Shown here: piece after piece, positions 45,012-53,664 of the stretch
Position numbering within the stretch: position 1 is the stretch's first letter
Layout of the letters: each line of letters starts with the position of its first letter
From: an uncultured Prevotella sp.
Lineage (GTDB): Bacteria; Bacteroidota; Bacteroidia; Bacteroidales; Bacteroidaceae
Direction of reading: 5' to 3'
Assembly (NCBI GenBank): GCA_938028745.1
Contig: CALIZL010000039.1
Coordinates: 14,374 to 78,373 of the forward strand
Length of the DNA: 64,000 bases
Position numbers and translations under genes: made by a program
The notes under the pieces: model-generated
Told to the model about the DNA's origin: nothing
Databases searched by the model: none
Seen by the model: only the letters and a program-made list of their open reading frames with translations

Positions 45012-46394
45012 TTACTTTGCCTTACTTTCTAATATCTTTGTTACCTGCGGCACAAGACTATCTAGGTCGCCTGCACCGAGGAAGACCAGCACATCGAAGT
45101 CGCGCTTTTGAGCCAATTCCAGCACGTCGTCTTTGGTAATCATGCTCTTTTCTACGCCGGCATCGAGGTTGTCGTATATCAGTTTGCTGCTTACGCCCTC
45201 GATGGGTTCTTCTCGTGCCGGATAGATGTCGCAGAGTATAACCTCGTCGAGCAGGCTCAAAGCCTTGGCGAACTCCTTATAGAAATCGCGCGTGCGCGTA
45301 TAGAGGTGCGGCTGAAACACCGCCGTTATCTTTCTGTCCTTATATAATTGGCGTAGGCTCTTGGCGCTTTGCAGTATCTCGTTGGGATGGTGAGCATAGT
45401 CGCTGAGGAACACCAAGCGGGGCGTTTTAATCTTAAAGTCGAAACGGCGGTCAACGCCATGATAGGTCTTTATGCCGTAACGCAACTCTTCGGCATTGCA
45501 CCCGTTAAGTTGTGCCATAGCCATAGCCGCAACGGCGTTCTCGATGTTGATGGGTATGGGATGACCCAAGGTTACATGCTTAACGTTCTCGATGGGCGAA
45601 ACAAAATCGAACGTAATGTTGCCATTGTCTATCTTCACGTTCTCGGCGTGGAAGTCGCCTGCATCGAGTGCGTATTCGTACACCTTCACCCCAGGTTTCA
45701 CATCGGGTTTAAGCTCCACTCCTTTTTTAATGATGAGTGCGCCGCCCTCGCGAATGAGGCTTGTGTAATGGCGAAAGCTCTCCATGTAGGCCGCTTTGGT
45801 GCCGTAGATGTCGAGGTGGTCGGGGTCGGTAGAGGTGATTACGCTCATCCACGGACTAAGCCAATGGAAGGAACGGTCGAACTCGTCGGCCTCGATAACC
45901 ACGTATTCGCTTTTGGAACTCAATATATAATTGGTGCCATAGTTCTTGGATATACCTCCAAGGAAGGCGTTACAGTCGGGATGACTTTGGTGCATGATGT
46001 GCGCACACATGCACGAAGTGGATGTTTTGCCGTGCGTTCCGGCGAAACAAAGCCCTTTGAGGGTGCGGGTTAGCGTACCCAACACTTGCGCGCGCTTTTG
46101 TATCTCGAACCCATTTTGCCGAAAGTAGACCAATTCTTTATGGTCGTTGGGTATGGCAGGCGTGTACACCACCAGGCACGACTGCGCTTTTTTGCATGCC
46201 TGCGGTATCTCGTCTACGTTTTCTTCGTAGTGCAAGAGCATTCCCTCTTTCTCTAATTGGCTTGTAAGCTGTGTGCGAGTTTTATCATAGCCAGCCACAA
46301 CATAACCTTTTTTGATGAAGTAACGGGCGATGGCACTCATGCCGATGCCGCCCGCCCCTACGAAATATACTGCTTTAATTTTCTTTATGTCCAT
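45012..46394 (-). CDS. murC: UDP-N-acetylmuramate--L-alanine ligase
   Basis: A 460-residue Mur ligase. The N-terminal UDP-binding glycine motif is FVGAGGIGMS, the ATP P-loop is GTHGKTSTS near residue 120, and HHPNEI is the late family motif. It adds L-Ala to UDP-MurNAc. The Met at 46394 directly precedes the domain; ten further codons upstream are leader. murG lies 48 bp upstream and ftsQ 32 bp downstream. Confidence 0.96.
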   Translation of the reverse strand: MDIKKIKAVYFVGAGGIGMSAIARYFIKKGYVVAGYDKTRTQLTSQLEKEGMLLHYEENVDEIPQACKKAQSCLVVYTPAIPNDHKELVYFRQNGFEIQKRAQVLGTLTRTLKGLCFAGTHGKTSTSCMCAHIMHQSHPDCNAFLGGISKNYGTNYILSSKSEYVVIEADEFDRSFHWLSPWMSVITSTDPDHLDIYGTKAAYMESFRHYTSLIREGGALIIKKGVELKPDVKPGVKVYEYALDAGDFHAENVKIDNGNITFDFVSPIENVKHVTLGHPIPINIENAVAAMAMAQLNGCNAEELRYGIKTYHGVDRRFDFKIKTPRLVFLSDYAHHPNEILQSAKSLRQLYKDRKITAVFQPHLYTRTRDFYKEFAKALSLLDEVILCDIYPAREEPIEGVSSKLIYDNLDAGVEKSMITKDDVLELAQKRDFDVLVFLGAGDLDSLVPQVTKILESKAK

Positions 46395-46442
46395 AATGAT
46401 GTTGTAAGTTTGGCAGCCATGCACTGCACCTTTCTTCTTTTG

Positions 46443-47570
46443 TCAACGGGTTTTGGCTGCTTGTTCTTCTGCCAAAGCAATCACTTCGTCGGCTATGATT
46501 TCTGCCGAATTGCGCAAAGCCATCTGCTTGATGTTATGGCTCAACTGCGACAGGGTTTGATCGTCGTTAACGGTTTGCAAAGCCAGGGGGATAAGTTTTT
46601 GGGTGGCCTCTGCATCGCTAACAAAGCGTGCCGCCTGCCTGTTCACTAGCGCCATGGCGTTCTTTGTTTGGTGGTCTTCGGCCACATTGGGGCTTGGAAC
46701 CAATATCACGGGTTTGCCTATAAGGCAGAACTCGGAGATGCTACTTGCCCCGGCACGACTAATCACCAAGTCGGCGGCGCGATAGGCGGCACCCATGTCG
46801 GCGATGAAGTCGGTGGGTTTGAGCGTAGGCAGCGGCGACTTATCGGCCAGTTCGGCCTTAATGCCCTCGAAATAGTTCTTACCCGTTTGCCATATCACCT
46901 GCACACCACTGTTCCGCAGTTCGTCGAGATGTGCCATTACACTTTCGTTCAATGTGCGTGCACCCAGACTTCCGCCCACGATGAGGATGGTTTTCTTGGT
47001 GGGTTCGAGCCCGAAAGCCCTTAAAGCCTCGGCTTTTGTCAGTTGACTATCCAGCAGTTGTTGGCGCACGGGGTTTCCCGTAAGCACGATTTTGTCTTTG
47101 GGAAAGAATCGTTCCATACCCTCATAGGCCACGCATATCTTGCGTGCCTTCTTGGAAAGCAACTTGTTTGTTACGCCGGCATACGAGTTTTGCTCTTGTA
47201 TCAGGCAGGGAATGCCCATCGCCGCGCATTGGTTTAGCGTGGGACCGCTGGCATATCCGCCCACGCCCACTGCCGCCATTGGCTTAAATTGCTTTATGAT
47301 TTGCTTGGCCATGCGCTGGCTTTTCCAAATCTTAAACAGCACGGCGAAGTTTTTCAAGAGGTTCTTTCGGTTGAAACCGCAGATGGGTAATCCCTTGATG
47401 TCGTAGCCTGCGGCCGGAACGCGCTGCATCTCCATACGACCCAACGCGCCAACAAAGAGTATCTGCACATCTGGCCGTTTGGCTTTTAAGGCATTGGCAA
47501 TGGCCACGGCAGGGAATATGTGGCCTCCCGTGCCGCCTCCGCTGATGATTATTCTCAAGTTATTTTCCAT
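46443..47570 (-). CDS. murG: Lipid II synthase, UDP-GlcNAc transferase
   Basis: A 375-residue GT28 enzyme with the N-terminal GGGTGGHIFPA (UDP/lipid-binding G loop) and the C-terminal GGSLGARTLN and ISRAGASSISEF motifs. It adds GlcNAc to lipid I on the inner membrane face. The start at 47570 (MENNLRIIISGGG) is chosen; upstream codons in frame lack the family pattern. There is a gap of 186 bp to ftsW. Confidence 0.96.
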   Translation of the reverse strand: MENNLRIIISGGGTGGHIFPAVAIANALKAKRPDVQILFVGALGRMEMQRVPAAGYDIKGLPICGFNRKNLLKNFAVLFKIWKSQRMAKQIIKQFKPMAAVGVGGYASGPTLNQCAAMGIPCLIQEQNSYAGVTNKLLSKKARKICVAYEGMERFFPKDKIVLTGNPVRQQLLDSQLTKAEALRAFGLEPTKKTILIVGGSLGARTLNESVMAHLDELRNSGVQVIWQTGKNYFEGIKAELADKSPLPTLKPTDFIADMGAAYRAADLVISRAGASSISEFCLIGKPVILVPSPNVAEDHQTKNAMALVNRQAARFVSDAEATQKLIPLALQTVNDDQTLSQLSHNIKQMALRNSAEIIADEVIALAEEQAAKTR

Positions 47571-47756
47571 TCTTTGCTTGTTTGTATTGGTATGGGGAAC
47601 ACAAGAATGTATGGTTTCGCGTTCGTTCACCCCCTCGTGTCGAGTCTTCACTTGGTTGTCTTCCCTCCCTTATTCTGCACGTTAGACGAGCCGGTACAGT
47701 CCCATCTGTTACTGGTTGGCCTGCACAAGATACTCGTTATCTTAGTGCAAAAGTAC

Positions 47757-49022
47757 TCATTTTTTTTCTGCCACACCACTTTTTATTTGTTTTTCAGCTT
47801 TCTTTGCCGTTCGGCTTACGCTGATTATCGCGCCCATGAAAATGCAATTGATGATGGTAGAGGTGCCGCCCTTGCTGATAAGGGGCAGCGGCTGACCCGT
47901 AACTGGCACCAAACCAACGGCCACACACATGTTAAACAAGGCCTGCGTAACCAGCAAAAGGGCTAAGCCCATAGCCAGAAAAGCGGGGAAATTGTTTTCG
48001 CAACGATTAGCAATCTTGCCTGTTCGGAAAAGCAAGAACACGTAAAGCATGGCCACAACAACGGCGCCAATGATGCCCATCTCTTCGATTATCACAGCAT
48101 AAATGAAGTCGGAGAAGGCTTGCGAAAGGAAATCGCGCTGCACGGAGTTGCCAGGACCTTGCCCAATAACGTTGGAAGAGGCGATGGCGATGTTGGCATG
48201 ACCCACTTGGGCGTCCTTGTCGAGGTCGAATTTCTCTGGCGGAACTTCCTCGTTCTTCATGAATTTGTAGATGCGCGACTTCCACGTGTCGGCTCGATGG
48301 AACATACTTCCAAGAAATCCTTTCTCTTCTTTCTTCGGCTCTACGTTCTCGGTAAAGGTTTGTTCGGGCACTTCGGTAGCCTTGGCATGACCGAAAACCA
48401 ACACAAACGAGAGGGCTGCGGCAACAAGAATTACCACTACGCCCAATATTTTGCCCAACTGCGACACCGGCACACGCCCTAAAATCATCATCATATAGAC
48501 AACTAGGCAGATGAGCAAGGCCGTAGAGAGGTTTTCAAAAAAGATGGGGCCAATGATAAAAAGGCAAGCTATGCCAATCCAGCCGATGGCCTTGCGGTCG
48601 GCCCCATGCTCTGTTTGGGCAATACTAAGAACCTGCGCCACTATCAGTACGAGTGTGCCCTTGCCGATCTCGGAGGGCTGAAACTGTATGCCCAAAAGAC
48701 TAACCCAACGCTGCGCACCATTGGTGCTCTGTCCGCCAAAGAGCACCCATATAAGCGTTAAGACCGAGAAGAGGAACAAGAAAGGCGTTAGCACCTTAAA
48801 ATAACGGCAGGGAATGTTCACCGTAAACACCATGAACACCACGCCCAAGAACAAAATTCCAAGGTGCTTAATGATGGGCGCGAGGTAACTTCCGCCCTTA
48901 TATGTAAGGGAAGAAGATGCCGAAAACACCTCTACGGCACTGATAAGGCACAGGAAGAAGAATATCATCCATATCACCTTGTCGCCCTTGAAGAAGTTGC
49001 CTAATGATTTGTTAAGTGCCAT
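47757..49022 (-). CDS. ftsW: Septal peptidoglycan polymerase FtsW
   Basis: A 421-residue SEDS protein with about ten membrane helices. Typical stretches are WVSLLGIQFQPSEIGKGTLV (positions of the conserved Pro-Ser-Glu), a long extracytoplasmic loop rich in Lys/Glu (about 215-265), and TGQPLPLISKGGTS at the C-terminal end. It polymerises lipid II together with FtsI. It starts 12 bp after murD, within the operon. Confidence 0.94.
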   Translation of the reverse strand: MALNKSLGNFFKGDKVIWMIFFFLCLISAVEVFSASSSLTYKGGSYLAPIIKHLGILFLGVVFMVFTVNIPCRYFKVLTPFLFLFSVLTLIWVLFGGQSTNGAQRWVSLLGIQFQPSEIGKGTLVLIVAQVLSIAQTEHGADRKAIGWIGIACLFIIGPIFFENLSTALLICLVVYMMMILGRVPVSQLGKILGVVVILVAAALSFVLVFGHAKATEVPEQTFTENVEPKKEEKGFLGSMFHRADTWKSRIYKFMKNEEVPPEKFDLDKDAQVGHANIAIASSNVIGQGPGNSVQRDFLSQAFSDFIYAVIIEEMGIIGAVVVAMLYVFLLFRTGKIANRCENNFPAFLAMGLALLLVTQALFNMCVAVGLVPVTGQPLPLISKGGTSTIINCIFMGAIISVSRTAKKAEKQIKSGVAEKK

Positions 49023-49034
49023 TTGCGTGTGAAG

Positions 49035-50366
49035 TTAGAGGTTTCGAACCAACGTCTTGAACTGCTCGCCTCGGTCTTCCATGTTTTTAAAGAGGTCGAA
49101 ACTAGCGCAACAGGGACTCAGCAGCACGGTATAACCCGCCTTAGCCATGCCTGCGCAGGCCGTTACGCATTCTTTCATGCTGTGCGTGTCGGCCACGGGC
49201 AAGCCCAGATGGTCGAAGTTCTGGTGCAGTTTGGTGTTGTCGGCGCCAAGATACACCAATGCGGCGCACTTTTCTTTCACCAAATCCTTGATGGGTTCGT
49301 AGTCGTTGCCCTTGTCTTTGCCGCCGATGATGAGTATTGTTGGGGCTGTCATGGCCTCCAAAGCATAACGGCAAGCGTCTACGTTGGTGGCTTTCGAGTC
49401 GTTGATGTAGTTTACGCCGTGCATGGTGGCCACGCGTTCCATGCGATGTTCCACGCCTGGGAAATCGCTAAGACCTTGTTCAACCACGTCTTGCGGAATG
49501 CCTGCGGCACGTGCGGCCAATGCCGCGGCCAACGAATTATAGAGGTTGTGCTTGCCTGGCAAGCTTAAACGCGCTTGCGGCATATTGAAGTCGAGCGGTG
49601 CAGGTAACGTTATCTGTCCGTCCGCAACGTATGCGGCTGCGCCCGTTTCGCGATTTTCGGCAAAGGGACAGATGCGTGCAGACACGTCATACTTCTGCAA
49701 TTCGGGTTTCACCACGGGGTCGTCGGCCCAATAGATGAAGTAGTCTTGCGGCCCAAGGTTCTGCAATATGCGCATCTTAGCATCTACATAACCCTGCATG
49801 CGGTAGTTATAACGGTCCAGATGGTCGGGCGTGATGTTGAGCAACACGGCGATATGCGCCTTAAAGCGGTACATGTTTTCGAGTTGAAAGCTGCTCAACT
49901 CGATAACATACCACTCGTGTGCGCCTTCGGCCACTTGCAAAGCCAAACTACGGCCAATGTTTCCGCCTAGCCCTACGTTATAGCCTGCGGCCTTAAAGAT
50001 GTGATAGATGAGCGAGGTGGTGGTGGTTTTGCCGTTACTTCCCGTGATGCACACCATTTTGGCATCGGTGTATCGGGCAGCAAACTCAATCTCACTGATG
50101 ATGCCGATGCCCTTATCTATGGATTTCTGCACCATAGGCACTTCGCTTGGGATGCCGGGACTCTTCACTATCTCCGTGGCGTTAAGTATCTTCGCCTCGG
50201 TGTGTTGCCCTTCTTCCCATTCGATGCCGTGGCTGTCGAGCATCTGCTTGTACTTGTCTTTGATGGTTCCCATGTCCGAGACAAACACGTCCAAGCCCTT
50301 TTGCTTGGCCAACACAGCAGCTCCCACGCCACTTTCGGCTGCACCTAATATCACTATTCTGTCCAT
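49035..50366 (-). CDS. murD: UDP-N-acetylmuramoyl-L-alanine--D-glutamate ligase
   Basis: A 443-residue Mur ligase: Rossmann-like N-terminus (VILGAAESGVGAAVL), P-loop GSNGKTTT at 109-116, and the DHLDRYN and NDSKATN motifs further on. It adds D-Glu to UDP-MurNAc-L-Ala. Position between mraY (108 bp gap) and ftsW supports the assignment over other Mur ligases. Confidence 0.96.
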   Translation of the reverse strand: MDRIVILGAAESGVGAAVLAKQKGLDVFVSDMGTIKDKYKQMLDSHGIEWEEGQHTEAKILNATEIVKSPGIPSEVPMVQKSIDKGIGIISEIEFAARYTDAKMVCITGSNGKTTTTSLIYHIFKAAGYNVGLGGNIGRSLALQVAEGAHEWYVIELSSFQLENMYRFKAHIAVLLNITPDHLDRYNYRMQGYVDAKMRILQNLGPQDYFIYWADDPVVKPELQKYDVSARICPFAENRETGAAAYVADGQITLPAPLDFNMPQARLSLPGKHNLYNSLAAALAARAAGIPQDVVEQGLSDFPGVEHRMERVATMHGVNYINDSKATNVDACRYALEAMTAPTILIIGGKDKGNDYEPIKDLVKEKCAALVYLGADNTKLHQNFDHLGLPVADTHSMKECVTACAGMAKAGYTVLLSPCCASFDLFKNMEDRGEQFKTLVRNL

Positions 50367-50474
50367 TTCTGCTTTTATTCCTTTGTTGTTTGTCGTTGCG
50401 GTGCCGGCTCGTTGCCGTTAGCCGAATGGGTCGACACCTTATTATATATAGAAAGAGGCCCTACCTCCCCTAGC

Positions 50475-51746
50475 CTACCTTACTTTAAGGGTGATGATGG
50501 TTAGAGCCGCAAGGATGATGGTTATAATCCAAAAGCGGATGGTAATCTTCGACTCGTGCACCGCTCCCTTGGGCTTTTTCAGCACGTAACGGCAGTCGGG
50601 GTCCAGCTGTTCGTCTTGCGTACGGAAGTTATCGTGTATGGGTGTGCGCTTAAATATGCGCTGCTTTACACCCCGCCGTTTGCCCATCTTGAAATAATAC
50701 ACCTGCAACATCACGCTCAAGCTCTCAACGAAGAAGATGCCGCAGAGTATGGGCAGCAGCAGTTCTTTGTGAATGATGATGGCTCCCACGGCGATAATGC
50801 CGCCAATGGTGAGCGAACCCGTATCGCCCATGAACACTTGTGCCGGGTAGGCGTTGTACCAAAGGAAACCAATGAGCGCACCAATGAAGGCGCAGAAGAA
50901 CACCACTAGTTCTTGCGAACCTGGTATATACATGATGTTGAGGTAGGCGGCGAACTCTAAGTGCGAACTGACGTAGGCCAAAATGCCTAACACCACGCCG
51001 ATAATGGCACTGTTGCCTGCACACATGCCGTCCATGCCGTCGTTGAGATTGGCGCCGTTGCTCACGGCCGTCACCACGATAATGGTCATTATCACGAAGA
51101 GAATCCATCCTGCCGCGGTTTTGTACTTGCCCATAAACGACATCACGCGCGAATAGTCTAGGTTGTGTCCTTTAACAAAGGGGATAGTGGTTTTAAGCGA
51201 CTTGCGCGCCTCGCTGCGGTGTTTCACCACCACCTCGGTATTGTTTTTGCGCTGTAAAGCAAGGTTCTCGTTCATCTTCACGTCGGGCGATGCCCATAGA
51301 ACAAGGCCCACGATAAGTCCGATACCCACCTGTCCCACAATTTTATACTTACCTTTCAGCCCCTCTTTGTTGTGGCGAAATATCTTAATGAAGTCGTCCA
51401 TGCCGCCCAAAAAGCCCAACCACACGGTGGTTATCACCATCAATATGAGGTAAATGTTGCGCAACCTACCCAGCAACAGCACGGGAACGAGTATGGCAAC
51501 GATGATGATGATGCCGCCCATGCTGGGCACGCCAATCTTCTTAACGCCGAAGGGGTCGATGCTGGCGTCGCGTTGCACCTCGGTTATTTGCTTTCGTTTG
51601 AGGTACTTGATGAACTTCTCGCCGAACCATGCCGATATAACTAACGACAATATCATGGCCAACAGTGCCCTGAACGAGATATATCCCCAAATGTGGGCTC
51701 CCGATATGCCAAATTGTTCTAAGAAACGGAAGAGATAATATAACAT
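50475..51746 (-). CDS. mraY: Phospho-N-acetylmuramoyl-pentapeptide transferase
   Basis: A 423-residue membrane enzyme with about ten helices. PSMGGIIII near residue 74 and the aspartate-rich motif NLNDGMDGM are diagnostic, and the late HDNFRTQDEQ loop is expected of MraY. The roughly 60 extra residues compared with E. coli (a loop after helix 4, about 140-195) are normal in Bacteroidetes. It makes lipid I on undecaprenyl phosphate. Confidence 0.95.
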   Translation of the reverse strand: MLYYLFRFLEQFGISGAHIWGYISFRALLAMILSLVISAWFGEKFIKYLKRKQITEVQRDASIDPFGVKKIGVPSMGGIIIIVAILVPVLLLGRLRNIYLILMVITTVWLGFLGGMDDFIKIFRHNKEGLKGKYKIVGQVGIGLIVGLVLWASPDVKMNENLALQRKNNTEVVVKHRSEARKSLKTTIPFVKGHNLDYSRVMSFMGKYKTAAGWILFVIMTIIVVTAVSNGANLNDGMDGMCAGNSAIIGVVLGILAYVSSHLEFAAYLNIMYIPGSQELVVFFCAFIGALIGFLWYNAYPAQVFMGDTGSLTIGGIIAVGAIIIHKELLLPILCGIFFVESLSVMLQVYYFKMGKRRGVKQRIFKRTPIHDNFRTQDEQLDPDCRYVLKKPKGAVHESKITIRFWIITIILAALTIITLKVR

Positions 51747-51825
51747 GTTTTGAGTTTATGAGGTTGTAAGTTTATGAGGAGTTATGTCAGGAGTTAAGTC
51801 AGGAGTTAAGGAGTTAGGGAGTTAA

Positions 51826-52040
51826 GGAGTTAAGCCGTATGCCTTGTACCTTGTGCAACTGATCATCTTCTTGCTTTTGATGAGCAAGGCATTTAAGGAG
51901 TTAAGCAGTATGCCTCGTGTAACTGGTCCTTTTCTTGCTTTTGATGAGCAAGGCATTTAAGAAGTTAAGGAGTTAAGCCGTATGCTCGTGTAGCTGGTCC
52001 TCTTCTCGCTTTTGATGAGCAAGATATTTAAGAAGTTAAG
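51826..52040. repeat. Three tandem 71-72 bp repeats between murE and mraY
   Basis: Three units begin GAGTTAAGCCGTATG and contain CTTGCTTTTGATGAGCAAG, itself a small hairpin, before the next GAGTTAAG. Further octamers lie at 51755-51825. The gap of 390 bp contains no gene. In many other bacteria murF lies between murE and mraY. Confidence 0.85.
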
Positions 52041-52096
52041 CCGTTTGCCTTATTAGGATAGCTCATTTTTACTTCTAGTTTGCAAGGCATTTTACG

Positions 52097-52131
52097 CCCC
52101 TCTCCCCTTGGAGAGGGGTTGAGGGTGAGGC
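52097..52131 (+). repeat. C/G-rich hairpin repeat copy
   Basis: CCCCTCTCC and GGAGAGGGG form a perfect 9-bp stem with a CCTT loop, followed by TTGAGGGTGAGGC. It lies 5 bp from the murE stop codon, within the dcw transcript, preceded by GCAAGGCAT as in other copies. Confidence 0.85.
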
Positions 52132-52136
52132 TTTTT

Positions 52137-53582
52137 TTAAAAGTTCTCCTTCACCACCTCCTTATCATCGAAGTGGTGTTTAACGCCTTCTATTTCCTGA
52201 TAGTCCTCGTGTCCCTTGCCTGCAACAAGCACCACGTCGCCTTTCTGCGCCATCATGCACGCCGTGCGGATAGCCTCGCGGCGGTCTACGATAGAAATAA
52301 CTTTCTTCATTTGTTGCGCATTAAGCCCCGCAAGCATGTCGTTGATGATGGCCTGTGGGTCTTCAAAGCGAGGGTTATCGCTGGTTATTATCACGCGGTC
52401 GCTCTGTTTCACGGCCTCTACAGCCATCAACGGACGCTTTCCCTTGTCGCGATTGCCGCCTGCGCCACACACGGTGATAACCTTTCCCTTGCCGTTCAGC
52501 ACCTCGTGAATGGCATTCAACACATTCTCCAAGGCATCGGGCGTGTGGGCATAGTCAACAATAACCGTGTAACCTTCGGGCGAACGCAGCGGTTCAAGCC
52601 TACCGTTAACGCTGTGCAGGGTGCTCATCACCAACAAGATGTCTTCGGGACGCTTGCCCAACATCACTGCCGTGCCGTAAACTGCCAACAGGTTGCTAAC
52701 ATTAAACTTGCCAATGAACTGCACACCCACCTCGGCGCCGTTTATTTCGAGATACATCCCTTCGAAGTGGCACTCCAATATCTTCGCCTTGAAGTCGGCC
52801 ATGCTACGCGTAGAATAGGTCTTCACCGTGGCACGCGTGTTCTGAACCATCACCATTCCGTTCTTGTCGTCGGCATTGGTAAGGGCAAACGCCTGCTTGG
52901 GCAGCATGTCGAAGAAGGCCTTCTTGGCATTACGATAGTTCTCGAAGGTTTTGTGATAGTCCAGATGGTCGCGAGTTAGGTTCGAGAACACGCCGCCGGC
53001 GAAGGTCAATCCGCCAATGCGCTTTTGTGCAATGGCATGCGAACTGCACTCCATAAACACATATTCGCACCCCGCCTCCACCATCCGGTGCAGCAAGGCG
53101 TTAAGCGCGATGGGGTCGGGGGTGGTATGGTCGGCAGGTACGGCCTCGTCTTCGATGTAGTTGCACACCGTGGAGAGCAGTCCGCAACGATGCCCGAACT
53201 TTCTGAACATATCGTATAATAAGGTGGCGATGGTGGTTTTGCCGTTCGTTCCCGTTACGCCCACCAGTTTCAACTTCTTCGAAGGCTCGCCGTAGAACAG
53301 CGTTGCCACGGGGCCAACGGCATCTTCGGTGCTCTCAACCTGCACAAACGTAACGCCTTGGGGCTGTTCGGCAGGCATGGTTTCGCACAACACGGCCACC
53401 GCACCTTGTGCCACAGCCTTGTCGATAAACGCGTGTCCGTCTACCTGCGTGCCCTTAATGGCCACGAAAAGGTGGCCCGGCCCAACCTTTCGCGAATCGA
53501 TGTCCACACCGGTTATCTGCACTTCGGCGTTGCCCACCACGCTCAGGGGCTTCACGTTTTTTAGAATACTACTAAGTGTCAT
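52137..53582 (-). CDS. murE: UDP-MurNAc-tripeptide synthetase, probably meso-DAP-adding
   Basis: A 481-residue Mur ligase with P-loop GTNGKTT at 111-117, and DNPR at residues 402-405. DNPR is the signature of meso-diaminopimelate-adding MurE, in contrast to the lysine-adding form. The presence of dapB in the same window fits. The Met at 53582 starts the domain; an upstream frame to 53630 is leader. It follows ftsI with an 82-bp gap. Confidence 0.95.
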   Translation of the reverse strand: MTLSSILKNVKPLSVVGNAEVQITGVDIDSRKVGPGHLFVAIKGTQVDGHAFIDKAVAQGAVAVLCETMPAEQPQGVTFVQVESTEDAVGPVATLFYGEPSKKLKLVGVTGTNGKTTIATLLYDMFRKFGHRCGLLSTVCNYIEDEAVPADHTTPDPIALNALLHRMVEAGCEYVFMECSSHAIAQKRIGGLTFAGGVFSNLTRDHLDYHKTFENYRNAKKAFFDMLPKQAFALTNADDKNGMVMVQNTRATVKTYSTRSMADFKAKILECHFEGMYLEINGAEVGVQFIGKFNVSNLLAVYGTAVMLGKRPEDILLVMSTLHSVNGRLEPLRSPEGYTVIVDYAHTPDALENVLNAIHEVLNGKGKVITVCGAGGNRDKGKRPLMAVEAVKQSDRVIITSDNPRFEDPQAIINDMLAGLNAQQMKKVISIVDRREAIRTACMMAQKGDVVLVAGKGHEDYQEIEGVKHHFDDKEVVKENF

Positions 53583-53664
53583 TGTCGTTATTGTTTTGTT
53601 TCGCCAACGAAAGGGGTGCGCACATCGCATGCCTCGCGCCCCTCGCCGTGGCCGTATATATTGC

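Noticed and set aside
52080..52979. 299-codon plus-strand frame opposite murE
   Set aside because: Antisense shadow of murE with no motifs; it begins in the hairpin repeat.
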